Shown: positions 1 through 9,077, counted from the stretch's first letter. The stretch is 64,000 bases of DNA from Arthrobacter zhangbolii (GCF_022869865.1 NZ_CP094984.1:1240001-1304000); one strand, 5' to 3'. The notes: generated by a model from the sequence alone, not told the origin. Translations and numbers: made by a program.

Positions 1-485
1 GTCGGCGCGAAAACGGCCACGGTGCCCACCGTCTGCCCGTTGACCGGGAGCGGGGCCACCAGCAGTTCCCGTCCGGAGTGCTCCAGCCCCAGCGCCCGGA
101 GCGCAGCGCCGCGGAACACCCGGGTGCGGCCGGACTCCAGGACCAGTGCCGCCGCGGACTGCAGCCTCTCCCGCCGTACGGCCGTGTCCGGCACGGTGCC
201 CTCCCAGGCGAGCACCGTGGAGGCATCGGTGATCACCAGGGTGTCGCAGTCCAGCAGGTCGCGCAGGTGCCGGCTGGCCTTGCGCGCCCCGGCCGGCGTC
301 AGGCCGGCGCGCAGGTGCGCCGAGGCCAGGGACGCGGTATGCAGCGTGGCATAGGTGGCCCGTTCGGCGTCGGAACCCAGATCCCGCTGCGAGCGGGTCA
401 GCCGGAAGCCGAGCGCGCCCACCACCGCGATGGTCAGGACCGCAATGGCGCAGACCAGGGCAATATCAACGGCGGGACTGAGCAT
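1..485 (-). CDS. LytS-type sensor histidine kinase, N-terminal part (cut by window edge)
   Basis: Reverse-strand frame running off the left edge, so only about 161 residues are visible. It opens with one membrane segment (about residues 5-27, rich in A/V/I/L), then a charged linker (RLTRSQRDLG). A GAF-like sensor region follows, with the strands DTLVITDAS, RELLVAPLPVNGQ and TVGTVAVF. The kinase core would lie beyond the window. In actinobacteria, kinases of this kind often stand divergent from a DUF485/acetate-symporter pair and are thought to control it; that link is inferred here from position. The ATG at 485 is chosen because a TAGGGT box on the same strand ends 6 bases before it, which fits leaderless transcription. 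Calling it a kinase rests on the N-terminal architecture and context, since no H-box is visible. Confidence 0.6.
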   Translation of the reverse strand, partial: MLSPAVDIALVCAIAVLTIAVVGALGFRLTRSQRDLGSDAERATYATLHTASLASAHLRAGLTPAGARKASRHLRDLLDCDTLVITDASTVLAWEGTVPDTAVRRERLQSAAALVLESGRTRVFRGAALRALGLEHSGRELLVAPLPVNGQTVGTVAVFAP

Positions 486-491
486 GGCACC

Positions 492-497
492 ACCCTA
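492..497 (-). promoter_or_regulatory. -10 box for the sensor kinase gene
   Basis: TAGGGT on the reverse strand, 6 bases before the ATG at 485. This spacing puts the transcript start at or next to the start codon (leaderless). No clear -35 was identified. Confidence 0.45.
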
Positions 498-604
498 GCC
501 TCACACCGGAGCGGGAACCGGCGGGGATGCCGTTCACCGCACGGAACTGACCGTTCACCGACGCTGCGGGGCGTCGGGCGGACACGGCCGCCGGGGTGTA
601 GGAA

Positions 605-620
605 AGTGATGAGCGTCACA
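605..620. promoter_or_regulatory. CRP/GlxR-like operator upstream of acetate symporter operon
   Basis: AGTGA-TGAGCG-TCACA matches the palindrome TGTGA-N6-TCACA at all but the first base. It lies 76 bases before the DUF485 start and 120 bases from the divergent kinase start. In corynebacteria the cAMP-binding regulator GlxR uses this consensus and controls acetate and monocarboxylate uptake. That the same regulator acts here is inference. Confidence 0.6.
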
Positions 621-695
621 GCTTGCACGGCGTCGTGTCCTGACCTTTTCGAGGTGGGCGCAGCGCGCAGGGCGGGCCCCAACAGAGGAGGAACA

Positions 696-1067
696 ATGGC
701 TGAAGAGCAGCCGGTTTCACACGCTGCGCACCCTGACCAGGTGGACTTCCGGGAAGTTCAGAGCTCACCCGAGTTCCAGGAACTACGCAAGCGCCAGCGC
801 AGCTTTATTTTCCCCATGGCCGTGGTTTTCCTGGTCTGGTACTTCGCATACGTCCTGCTGGCCGACTACGCGCATGACTTCATGTCCACTCCGGTGATTG
901 GCAACATCAACATCGGACTGATTCTGGGTCTGCTGCAGTTTGTCAGCACCTTTGGCATCACCATGTGGTACGTCAGTTACGCCAACCGCCGGTTGGACCC
1001 CATATCCGCGGAGATCCGCGCCGAACTTGAGGCCAAGGGCGTCAGCCGTCCGGAGGAGAACAAGTGA
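696..1067 (+). CDS. DUF485 membrane protein, symporter partner
   Basis: 123-residue protein with a polar N-terminus, two membrane segments (about residues 38-60 and 76-98) and a charged tail. This is the size and layout of the DUF485 family (E. coli YjcH), whose genes almost always precede acetate permeases. The ATG at 696 follows a strong ribosome binding site (GAGGAGGAAC), and the preceding in-frame stretch has no comparable signal. The stop overlaps the GTG of the symporter by four bases (GTGA), implying translational coupling. The family probably assists or modulates the permease in the membrane, but its biochemical role is not settled. Confidence 0.85.
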   Translation: MAEEQPVSHAAHPDQVDFREVQSSPEFQELRKRQRSFIFPMAVVFLVWYFAYVLLADYAHDFMSTPVIGNINIGLILGLLQFVSTFGITMWYVSYANRRLDPISAEIRAELEAKGVSRPEENK

Positions 1068-2689
1068 ACACTGTGCAGATAGCTGCAGCCGACATTACGG
1101 CCGACTCCATCAAGGACACCGGCCTGCTGAACATGATTATCTTCGGCCTGTTCGTGGCCGTGACCCTGGTAGTGGTGCTGCGGGCCAGCCGCAACAATAA
1201 AACCGCCGCTGACTACTACGCCGCCGGCCGCTCGTTCACCGGACCGCAGAACGGCACGGCCATTGCCGGGGACTACCTCTCCGCGGCGTCCTTCCTCGGC
1301 ATTGTCGGCGCCATTGCCATCAACGGCTATGACGGCTTCCTCTACTCCATCGGCTTCCTCGTCGCCTGGCTGGTAGCCCTGCTGCTGGTCGCTGAAATGC
1401 TGCGCAACACCGGCAAGTTCACCATGGCCGATGTGCTCTCCTTCCGCCTCAAGCAGCGTCCGGTCCGCATTGCCGCGGCCATCACCACCCTGGCGGTCTG
1501 CTTCTTCTACCTCCTGGCACAGATGGCCGGTGCCGGCGGACTGGTGTCCCTGCTCATGGGTATCGACGGCAAGGTGGGCCAGTCACTGGTGATCACCGTC
1601 GTCGGCGGCCTGATGATCATTTACGTACTGATCGGCGGCATGAAGGGCACCACCTGGGTGCAGATCATCAAGGCCTGCCTGCTGATTGCCGGCGCCGCCA
1701 TCATGACCGTCTGGGTCCTGGCACTGCACGGCTTCAACCTCTCCGAACTGCTGGGGGCTGCCGTGGAAACCTCCGGCAATGCCGCCATCCTGGATCCGGG
1801 ACTGCAGTACGGCAAGTCTGAAACCTCCAAGCTCGACTTCGTCTCCCTGGGCCTGGCGCTGGTGCTGGGCACTGCGGCACTGCCACACGTGCTGATGCGC
1901 TTCTACACCGTCCCCACGGCCAAGGAAGCCCGCCGGTCGGTGGTCTGGGCCATCTGGCTGATCGGCCTGTTCTACCTCTTCACCCTGGTGCTGGGCTACG
2001 GTGCAGCAGCACTTATCGGCGCAGACGCGATCAAGTCGGCTCCCGGCGGGGTGAACTCGGCAGCCCCGCTGCTGGCCTTCGCCCTCGGCGGGCCGGTACT
2101 CCTGGGCCTGATCTCCGCCGTCGCCTTCGCCACCATTCTTGCAGTGGTGGCCGGCCTGACCATCACCGCAGCGGCGTCCTTCGCCCATGACATCTACGCC
2201 AGCGTGATCCGCAAGGACCAGGTCGACGCCGACGGTGAAGTCAAGGTGGCCCGCACCACGGTGGTGGTGATCGGCATCGTCTCCATCCTCGGCGGCATCG
2301 GCGCACAGGGACAGAACGTGGCCTTCCTGGTGGCTCTGGCCTTCGCCGTGGCAGCCAGCGCGAACCTGCCGACCATCATCTACTCGCTGTACTGGCGGAA
2401 ATTCTCCACCCAGGGCGCGGTCTGGAGCATGTACGGCGGCCTTGGCTCGGCGATCCTGCTCATCGCTTTCTCGCCCGTAGTCTCGGGTGCCGAAACCTCG
2501 ATGATTGCCGGGGCGGACTTCGCCTGGTTCCCGCTGAACAACCCGGGTCTGGTATCCATCCCGCTGGCCTTCTTCCTGGGCTGGCTGGGCACGGTCCTGG
2601 ATAAGAACACCGAATCCGCCACCAAGCAGGCGGAAATGGAAGTGCGTTCGCTCACCGGTGTCGGCGCTGAAAAGGCGGTTGACCACTAA
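1064..2689 (+). CDS. Cation/acetate (monocarboxylate) symporter, SSS family
   Basis: 541-residue sodium:solute-symporter-family permease with about 13 hydrophobic helices. Near residues 50-100 it has the family-typical stretch with AADYYAAGRSF and FLGIVGAIAINGYDG, followed by long glycine/alanine-rich helices. It resembles ActP of E. coli and MctC of Corynebacterium, which import acetate, propionate and pyruvate with a cation; the exact substrate here is open. It is the second gene of an operon with DUF485, starts at a GTG overlapping the previous stop, and ends before a strong terminator. The CRP/GlxR-like site upstream and the divergent sensor kinase suggest control by carbon status. Confidence 0.9.
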   Translation: MNTVQIAAADITADSIKDTGLLNMIIFGLFVAVTLVVVLRASRNNKTAADYYAAGRSFTGPQNGTAIAGDYLSAASFLGIVGAIAINGYDGFLYSIGFLVAWLVALLLVAEMLRNTGKFTMADVLSFRLKQRPVRIAAAITTLAVCFFYLLAQMAGAGGLVSLLMGIDGKVGQSLVITVVGGLMIIYVLIGGMKGTTWVQIIKACLLIAGAAIMTVWVLALHGFNLSELLGAAVETSGNAAILDPGLQYGKSETSKLDFVSLGLALVLGTAALPHVLMRFYTVPTAKEARRSVVWAIWLIGLFYLFTLVLGYGAAALIGADAIKSAPGGVNSAAPLLAFALGGPVLLGLISAVAFATILAVVAGLTITAAASFAHDIYASVIRKDQVDADGEVKVARTTVVVIGIVSILGGIGAQGQNVAFLVALAFAVAASANLPTIIYSLYWRKFSTQGAVWSMYGGLGSAILLIAFSPVVSGAETSMIAGADFAWFPLNNPGLVSIPLAFFLGWLGTVLDKNTESATKQAEMEVRSLTGVGAEKAVDH

Positions 2690-2710
2690 GGCAGCTGCCG
2701 CAGGCATAAA

Positions 2711-2743
2711 GGCAGGGCCCGCTTCGGCGGGTCCTGCCTTTTG
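2711..2743 (+). terminator. Rho-independent terminator after symporter
   Basis: GGCAGGGCCCGC, loop TTCG, then GCGGGTCCTGCC followed by TTTTG. The 12-bp arms pair throughout apart from one G-U pair. Confidence 0.85.
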
Positions 2744-2951
2744 TGTGCCACCTAAAAGCATGCACCGGTAAAACCGGCGAAAGGTGCACGCAAAAAACGG
2801 GATTCAGCGTCCCGTATTGGTATTGTGTGTGTCTGTTACCACTGTCTTCATCGCCCCGTTGCCCGAAAGGTTAGCGGAATCCGTGTCAACGGAAATGTTC
2901 AGCGGATTTCATCGGGCGGCGGAGCCATTGTCTCTAGAGGGGGAAATCCAT

Positions 2952-3233
2952 ATGTCACGCGTGTTGTCCACCGAGCAGGCGAAGTCTGCCATCAACCAGG
3001 TGCAGTCCATCATCAACGGCGGGTTCACCGACCAGATTCAGGCGCTGGACGCGCAGGGCAAGATCCTGTCAGACCCGAACGTATGGGACGGCCCGCTGGC
3101 CGCCCAGTTCCGCGGTTCAACGTGGCCGGAAACCAAGGCAGCGCTGGATAAGGCCCGCCAGGAGCTCGAAGAGCTGCGTACGCAGCTGCAGAAGATTTCG
3201 CAGGACATCTTCTCCGCAGGCGGCGGCGCGTAA
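2952..3233 (+). CDS. WXG100 family protein (ESX/type VII secreted type)
   Basis: 93-residue, almost entirely helical protein with the diagnostic WDG turn at residues 45-47 between two amphipathic helices. This is the length and form of WXG100 proteins, which dimerise and are exported by type VII (ESX) systems, often together with a toxin encoded next door. The ATG at 2952 is preferred because it follows AGAGGGGGAAA and gives the standard family length. An upstream in-frame ATG would add 56 residues with no family resemblance. It is the first gene of the RHS toxin island, 248 bases before the RHS gene, with a stem-loop in between. It is probably a secretion partner of the RHS protein (inference). 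No ESX machinery is visible in the window. Confidence 0.85.
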   Translation: MSRVLSTEQAKSAINQVQSIINGGFTDQIQALDAQGKILSDPNVWDGPLAAQFRGSTWPETKAALDKARQELEELRTQLQKISQDIFSAGGGA

Positions 3234-3245
3234 GCGAGCCGTTCC

Positions 3246-3301
3246 CGTCCGCGTTGTAAGGGCCGGATAGCTGTTCCGCTGCCGCGGACGGCTATCCGGC
3301 C
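3246..3301 (+). other. Stem-loop with possible pseudoknot between WXG100 and RHS genes
   Basis: GGCCGGATAGC (3261-3271) pairs perfectly with GCTATCCGGCC (3291-3301). The 8-base element CGTCCGCG (3246-3253) is complementary to CGCGGACG (3283-3290), which sits inside the loop of that hairpin, so the two pairings could form an H-type pseudoknot. There is no U-tract. It may attenuate read-through from the WXG100 gene into the toxin gene. The rest of 3302-3481 shows no gene and no clear promoter. Confidence 0.5.
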
Positions 3302-3481
3302 GGCACGCGCTTTGGACCGGCCGGGCAATCCATTCGCCCCGGCTGTTCGGCCGGTGGTCGCTTCCGGCCGGTTTTGACCGGTTTTCCCTTGACGTTCCGG
3401 CGCCGGTGTTTCGTCCCCGCAGGTACGCCCAAGGTTGTTTGATTCTTCTTTTCCAGTTCTTGCAGTGGGGGACCCTGATTT

Positions 3482-6400
3482 ATGTCTGAGTCTAAGTTTG
3501 TCGAAGTTCCGTTGTTGCCCGAGGATGCGCAGGGACGGTTTGTCTACTCCGTAGCTGAAGAGATGAAGCAGGCGTTTGAGAACGCGGCGGCACGCCTCGA
3601 AGGGCAGGCCGGCTCCCGGGCATCATTCGTGTCCACCGGTATCGAGGATTTCAAGGGCGCGTTCGCGGACATCTTCCAGGAGAACGCCGCTACTGCAGCC
3701 GTTGACGCGGCGAACCTGGCAACTGCCCTTCGCACTGTGGCCAAATATGCCGGGCAGATGATTCCGCTGGCACGCGAAGAAGATGCCAGGCGCAGGGAAA
3801 ACAATGAATGGGTGTGGCGGCACAACAACCGCAGCTGGCTGGAGGAAGTCGGAGACTGGATCTGGGGGGAGGGGGAGCGGCCCAACCAGGAACGGGGACC
3901 GGCCCCGACGTTCGCACCCGCCACCGCGGTCACCGGCAGCCGCAGAACCCCGCCGTCCGGGAACGCCGGAGGCAACGGAGGCGGGACGTCCTCGGCGCGG
4001 CCGTCGAACCTGCGCAGTTTCGCGGTGGGAGCCCGGGGACTGGACGCTGAGCTGGTCGGTGCTCCCGGCAGCCTGGAAAGCCACCTGTCCACGTTTGCTG
4101 CCCAGTGCAACTGGGGCACCATCGAGGCCTCGGGGGTCCTGAGGGCCTACCGTGCGTACCTGACCGCCAACGAAAACGACGCCCGGTGGGCCATCACGGT
4201 GGCGGATGCCTTTGCCGCAGCCGGGGGAGACGGGAACGTTTCCACCCTTTCGGATGCAGCTCTTGCCGCAGCCCTGGCCGCAGCCGGTGTGGACACCAGC
4301 CGGAGCGCCCTCGCCATCGACCCGCCGACCGCGGCCGGGGCCATCCCTACCACCGGTTACGCCAATGACCCGGTGAACACGGCCACGGGTAACTTCATTG
4401 AGCCGGAAACGGACCTGGCCTTCGCCGGCAGGGCTTCCAGCCTGGCGCTGACCCGGATGTATAACTCTCTGCCTTCGGGCCTGGAATCTCCCGGCGTGTT
4501 CGGCCCGGGGTGGACGTCCGTCCTGGACCAGCACCTGGTGCTGTCGGATGAGGGCTGCCGCTGGGTCCTGGCTGACGGCCGTGCCGTGGACTTTCCCCGC
4601 GAAGGCGAGGGCTGGGGCCGCGCCGTGGGAGAGAACTTCTGGGTTGCCCGCGAACCGGCAACCACTACGCCCCTGACGGACCTGGCCCTGCCCGAGGGCA
4701 GTACCGAACTGCTGGTGGTGCGCGACAACCAGGGCGCCTGGTGGGCCTACAGCGTTACCGGCGTGTGGCTTGGCGCCGGCGCCGGTCCGGGCCGCACCAT
4801 CTCCGTCCACCACGAATCTGCAGCCGACGGCGCCAACGACGCCGGTGCCTCCGCCCGGGTGTCCAGGCTTGCCCACGCCTGCGGCCGTTTCCTCGACGTG
4901 GACTACAGCGACGGCCGCGCCGCCGTCGTACGGACCTCAGACGGCCGGCGGGTGGAGTACGGCTACGACGACGCCGGCCGTCTCGTCACCGTCACTACGG
5001 AAACCGGCACCCGGACGTACCGGTGGAACGAGGCCGGCCTGATTGACGCGGTGTACTCCGCTGCCGGCGTGCTCGAAGCGGAGAACACCTACGACGAGCA
5101 GGGCCGGGTGATCCTGCAGCTGACCCAGCATGGCCGCCGCACCCGCTTCGCGTACCTGCCCGGACGGGTCACGGTTGTCTCGGATGAGGACGGCACACGC
5201 TCCAACTCCTGGATCGCCGATAGCAAGGGCCGGCTGGTCGGGGTGCTGGACTCCCACGATCAGCGCCAGTCCATGGCCTATGACCGGCACGGCAATCTGG
5301 TCTCCCTGACCGAACGCGACGGATCCGTCACCGTCCACGCCTATGACCTGCGCGGCCGCCGCATCCGTACCGTGACGCCCGAGGGTGCGGACCTGACCTA
5401 CGGGTGGGACGAGCAGGACCGGATCACCACCCTGGTCACCGAATCAGGGTCCGTCGTTACCTATGAATATGCCGATGACCTTTCCCGGGATCCGTCGGTG
5501 ATCCTCGATCCGCTGGGCGGTCGGACGGAGCTGACCTGGGACCGGGGGCTGCTGACCCGGGTGACCGACCCGGCCGGGGTAACCGTCGAGTTCGACTACG
5601 ACAACTACGGCGACCTGATTGCCACCCGCAACGCAGTCGGGGACACGGCAAGGGTCCTCCGCGACGCAGCCGGCCGCCCGGTGGCAGCCATTACCCCCTC
5701 GGGTGCTGCCACCCGCTTCACGTACAACGCTGCCGGGCTGCTCATCCGGCGCGAGGAAGCCGACGGTGCAGTCTGGTCCTTTGAGCATGATGCCGCCGGA
5801 CGGATCACGGCGTCCATCGCCCCCGACGGGGGCCGGACGGAACTGGAATACGCGGCCAATGGGGAACTGGTCCGCACCATCGACCCCCTGGGCCGGGCCA
5901 TTGAGCGGGAGTTTGACGAACTGGGCAACGTCACCGCAGCCATTCTGCCCGACGGTGCCCGCTGGGGTTTCACCCATGACACCCTCTCCCGGCTCACCGG
6001 GATCACCGATCCGGCCGGGCACGACTGGATCCGGGAGTACGACAGGATCGGCAACCTCACCGCCGTCGTCGACCCCACCGGCGTCCGCTCAGAGGCGAGT
6101 ACGGACCGGAAAACGGGCACGGCCACCCTCGCCAACGCGTTCTCCACCTCCACTTACAGCTTCGATGAGTACGGGCGACCCGTCCGGGCCGAAGCTCCCG
6201 ACGGCTCCGCTGAGCTGATCACCTATGACGCGGCCGGGAACCCGGTGGAGCTCGTGGACGGGGAAGGCGGGCTGACCCTGCTGGGACGGGACGTCTCCGG
6301 AAAAATCACCTCCATCACCTCGCCGTCCGGGGCCGTGACCCGGTACGAGTACGACATTTGCGGACGGCCCTGGAAGACCGTCGATCCGCTGGGCGCGGTC

Positions 6401-9001
6401 ACCGAACTGGTCTACGACGCCGACCAGCGGGTGGCAGCCCGGATTCTGCCCACCGGTGAAGCCGAAATGTTCGAGTACGACGCCGCCGGCCGCCTGGCAT
6501 TACGCGTCACGCCCGGAAACGGTGCAGCCCGCTACGGCTACGACAAGGCCGGCCGGCTGAATTTCTCCCAGGACTCCTGGTACGGCACACGCCGGTTCAA
6601 GTACAACACCGCCGGAGAGCTCATCGAGTCGGTCAACGGCCTGGGCGGACGGACCCGGTTCGAGTACGACCTCCGGGGACGCCTGGTGCGGATCACCGAC
6701 CCGCTGGGCGGCGTCACCGAACGTACGTACACGGAGACCGACAGCATCGCCTCGGTCCGCGACCCGCTCGGCCGGGTCACAACGTCAACCTATGATCCGG
6801 CTGGCCGGCAGCTTTCCCACACCGACCCGGACGGGAACACCACCAGCTGGTCCTATGACCGTTCCGGACAGCAGGTCACTACCTCCTACAACGGGAAGCA
6901 GCTCGCCCGCATCGAACGTGACCGGTTGTCCCGTCGGGTGGTCATCGCGGACTCAACGGCCGGGAACGGGCTCACCGTGGAGCACGAACTCGGGTTCAAC
7001 CGCCGCGGCCAGCTGACCTCCCGCACCCGCGGCGCCCAGGGGCTCTCCTGGAACTACGACGCCGACGGGCACCGAATGTCCTTCACCGACACCTCCGGTA
7101 CCACCACCACTTACGTTCGGGACGCCGTCGGCCGCGTGAAGACCGTGCACAACCCCCGTCTGGGGGAGGCGGCGTTCACCTATGATCCGGCAGGCCGGCT
7201 GGTTGCCGCCACAGCTGGTGCCCTGGTGCAGGAATGGCAATACCGCAACGGGTACTCTGCCGAACACAGCCGCACCGATCGGACGGATGACGGCGCGCCC
7301 GACACCACGCTGATCGGCCGGGACGGGGACGGGAGGATCACCGGCCTGACCCGTGCCGGAGCAGTGACCCGCTACGCCTATGACAACGCCGGCCAGCTGG
7401 CAGCTGCCGCCACCACCCGCGGTGAGGGAGCGGGGGCCTCCGTCCGTGCGCTGGTCTCGGAATGGCAGTACGACGCCGGCGGCCGCCTGGTGCGGGAGAT
7501 GACTCCGGCCGGGCCGCGGACGTATGCCTATGACGTTGCCGGGGAACTGACCTCCGTCACGGAGCCGGACGGGGCAAGGACTGAATATGTCTATGACGGT
7601 CTCGGCCGCCGGTCGCGGCTGATTGGTCCGGACGGGTCCTGGACCGAATATTCCTGGAGTCCCACCGGTTTCCTCCAAGCGGCAGTGGAACGGGATCGCG
7701 ACGGGAACGAAACCTCCCGGCATGAGGTATGGGTGGATGCTCTGGGTGAGCTGGCTTCCGTGGACGGGTGCCAGGCGTGGTGGGACACCGCGAACCCGGT
7801 CCCCACCTTGGCTGGAATTGACGGCGAGCAGGTGCTGAACCTGCCCGGCGGAATCACGGGTATTGGAGAGGCGTGGACCGCGGCGGGCTGGCGGACGGCA
7901 CGTCCGACGGACCACGCCGATCCGTGGGCGGTGCTCGGAAGTCCGGTACTGCCCGAACCCGCTGGTGCAGCCGGTGCAGCCGGTGTTGCTCCCGGACTGG
8001 CAGGGGTACTCTCCGCAGGGATCCGGCTGACCGGCAACGGCGGCCTGGACATAGCGGGCCTGGAGTGGCTAGGTGCCCGCGCCTACGACCCGGCTACACG
8101 CGGTTTCCTGTCCACGGACCCGCTCGCCCCGGTCCTGGGTGCGGGCTGGGACGGCAACCCGTATTCCTATGCGGGCAACAATCCGCTTAACACCACTGAC
8201 CCGACGGGTCTGCGTCCGCTCACCGATGAGGATCTGAAGGCCTACGACGCCGCGAACGGCGGTGCGCTGGCAGCGGCCTGGGACTTCGTGAAGGAGAACA
8301 AGGACTATCTGATCGGCGGTGCCATGGTGGTTGTCGGCGGCGCCCTGATGCTCAGCGGGGTCGGCGGCCCGGCGGGCCTCGCCCTCGTAGCTGCCGGTGC
8401 CGACACCATCATCCAAAAGGCAACTACGGGTTCAGTGAACTGGGGCCAGGTGGCAGTGTCCGGGGCCGTCGGCTGGATAGCCGGTCCCATCGCCGGCAAG
8501 GCCGGCCACGCCGTCGTCGCGGGTCTGAGCCGCGCAGCGGCAACCCAGGCGGGCAAGGCTGCCATCACCAACGGAGCGATTGGCGGAGTCGTCAACACGG
8601 GAATGTACCTTGTAACGAATCCCAAGGAAGACTGGTCGTGGGAGGGTGCCGGAGGTGCTCTTGCCGGTGGTGTGGTGACAGGCATGATAAGCCCGCAGGC
8701 GGGATACCTCTCCGCTCCGCTGGCGGGCATTGAAGCCAAGCTTGTCCAGTACGCGGTGGCCAGCGGCGGCGCCGTGCTGGGCGGTGGCCTGGAGAAGTAC
8801 ATCACCGGCGATGATTACACGCTTGCGGATATCGGCTTCGACGTTATTGGAGGAAGCGTCCTCAGCCACTTCCCAGGGGCATCACAGCTGAATCCGGGCG
8901 TTCCCGGGTGGGTGGATCATTCCCTGGCCGCCTATGCGGGAGGCCACGCATCGATAATTTCCAGCGGGCTCGAATTTGTGGCCCGTGAGATTGTCCCTTA
9001 A
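3482..9001 (+). CDS. RHS/YD-repeat polymorphic toxin with WXG-like N-terminus
   Basis: 1839 residues. Residues 1-110 form a helical hairpin-like region resembling WXG100/LXG delivery domains, and residues 135-175 are a Pro/Gly-rich linker. Residues about 293-370 (starting GYANDPVNTATGNF) match the DUF6531 module that opens many RHS toxins. About 450-1500 is a long run of YD repeats (forms of YDxxGRLxxxxxPxG) that would build the hollow RHS cocoon. The RHS core ends at about 1527-1578 with GARAYDPATRGFLSTDPL and YSYAGNNPLNTTDPTG. The remaining ~260 residues are the variable tip: Gly/Ala-rich hydrophobic stretches (from about 1605 on) and a short polar tail, with no nuclease, deaminase, ADP-ribosyltransferase or peptidase motif I recognise. 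A membrane-active toxin is therefore plausible (inference). Two small membrane proteins follow directly and are likely immunity proteins. The start ATG at 3482 follows GTGGGGGA. Confidence 0.88.
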   Translation: MSESKFVEVPLLPEDAQGRFVYSVAEEMKQAFENAAARLEGQAGSRASFVSTGIEDFKGAFADIFQENAATAAVDAANLATALRTVAKYAGQMIPLAREEDARRRENNEWVWRHNNRSWLEEVGDWIWGEGERPNQERGPAPTFAPATAVTGSRRTPPSGNAGGNGGGTSSARPSNLRSFAVGARGLDAELVGAPGSLESHLSTFAAQCNWGTIEASGVLRAYRAYLTANENDARWAITVADAFAAAGGDGNVSTLSDAALAAALAAAGVDTSRSALAIDPPTAAGAIPTTGYANDPVNTATGNFIEPETDLAFAGRASSLALTRMYNSLPSGLESPGVFGPGWTSVLDQHLVLSDEGCRWVLADGRAVDFPREGEGWGRAVGENFWVAREPATTTPLTDLALPEGSTELLVVRDNQGAWWAYSVTGVWLGAGAGPGRTISVHHESAADGANDAGASARVSRLAHACGRFLDVDYSDGRAAVVRTSDGRRVEYGYDDAGRLVTVTTETGTRTYRWNEAGLIDAVYSAAGVLEAENTYDEQGRVILQLTQHGRRTRFAYLPGRVTVVSDEDGTRSNSWIADSKGRLVGVLDSHDQRQSMAYDRHGNLVSLTERDGSVTVHAYDLRGRRIRTVTPEGADLTYGWDEQDRITTLVTESGSVVTYEYADDLSRDPSVILDPLGGRTELTWDRGLLTRVTDPAGVTVEFDYDNYGDLIATRNAVGDTARVLRDAAGRPVAAITPSGAATRFTYNAAGLLIRREEADGAVWSFEHDAAGRITASIAPDGGRTELEYAANGELVRTIDPLGRAIEREFDELGNVTAAILPDGARWGFTHDTLSRLTGITDPAGHDWIREYDRIGNLTAVVDPTGVRSEASTDRKTGTATLANAFSTSTYSFDEYGRPVRAEAPDGSAELITYDAAGNPVELVDGEGGLTLLGRDVSGKITSITSPSGAVTRYEYDICGRPWKTVDPLGAVTELVYDADQRVAARILPTGEAEMFEYDAAGRLALRVTPGNGAARYGYDKAGRLNFSQDSWYGTRRFKYNTAGELIESVNGLGGRTRFEYDLRGRLVRITDPLGGVTERTYTETDSIASVRDPLGRVTTSTYDPAGRQLSHTDPDGNTTSWSYDRSGQQVTTSYNGKQLARIERDRLSRRVVIADSTAGNGLTVEHELGFNRRGQLTSRTRGAQGLSWNYDADGHRMSFTDTSGTTTTYVRDAVGRVKTVHNPRLGEAAFTYDPAGRLVAATAGALVQEWQYRNGYSAEHSRTDRTDDGAPDTTLIGRDGDGRITGLTRAGAVTRYAYDNAGQLAAAATTRGEGAGASVRALVSEWQYDAGGRLVREMTPAGPRTYAYDVAGELTSVTEPDGARTEYVYDGLGRRSRLIGPDGSWTEYSWSPTGFLQAAVERDRDGNETSRHEVWVDALGELASVDGCQAWWDTANPVPTLAGIDGEQVLNLPGGITGIGEAWTAAGWRTARPTDHADPWAVLGSPVLPEPAGAAGAAGVAPGLAGVLSAGIRLTGNGGLDIAGLEWLGARAYDPATRGFLSTDPLAPVLGAGWDGNPYSYAGNNPLNTTDPTGLRPLTDEDLKAYDAANGGALAAAWDFVKENKDYLIGGAMVVVGGALMLSGVGGPAGLALVAAGADTIIQKATTGSVNWGQVAVSGAVGWIAGPIAGKAGHAVVAGLSRAAATQAGKAAITNGAIGGVVNTGMYLVTNPKEDWSWEGAGGALAGGVVTGMISPQAGYLSAPLAGIEAKLVQYAVASGGAVLGGGLEKYITGDDYTLADIGFDVIGGSVLSHFPGASQLNPGVPGWVDHSLAAYAGGHASIISSGLEFVAREIVP

Positions 9002-9019
9002 TAAACCCGCATAGCCGCA

Positions 9020-9053
9020 GTGTGGGCCCGGTCTGATGTTCCCGGGACCACAC
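9020..9053 (+). terminator. Stem-loop after the RHS gene
   Basis: GTGTGGGCCCGG (9020-9031) pairs with CCGGGACCACAC (9042-9053) with one mismatch; the loop is 10 bases. There is no long U-run, so termination would be partial at best. It separates the toxin gene from the immunity-gene promoter. Confidence 0.45.
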
Positions 9054-9064
9054 ACCGTTTCCGC

Positions 9065-9070
9065 TATTCT
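9065..9070 (+). promoter_or_regulatory. -10 box giving the immunity genes their own promoter
   Basis: TATTCT, followed after exactly 7 bases by an ATG at 9078. This is the same geometry as several leaderless starts in this window. It lies after the RHS stop and hairpin, so the downstream pair can be transcribed without the toxin. No strong -35 was found. Confidence 0.45.
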
Positions 9071-9077
9071 TGAAGGC

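Noticed and set aside
78-695. A forward frame extending upstream of the DUF485 gene, and forward frames over 22-354
   Set aside because: The reverse frame here gives a credible membrane-plus-GAF kinase start. The forward translation is Arg/Gln-rich and lacks a binding site, while ATG 696 has a strong one.
1583-2761. A 392-codon reverse frame opposite the symporter gene
   Set aside because: The forward symporter is certain; the reverse product is Gln/His/Gly-rich without membrane segments or known motifs, and crosses the terminator.
4900-8200. YD-repeat region considered as a DNA repeat array or insertion element
   Set aside because: The repetition is at protein level within one reading frame; no terminal inverted repeats, target duplications or transposase are present.
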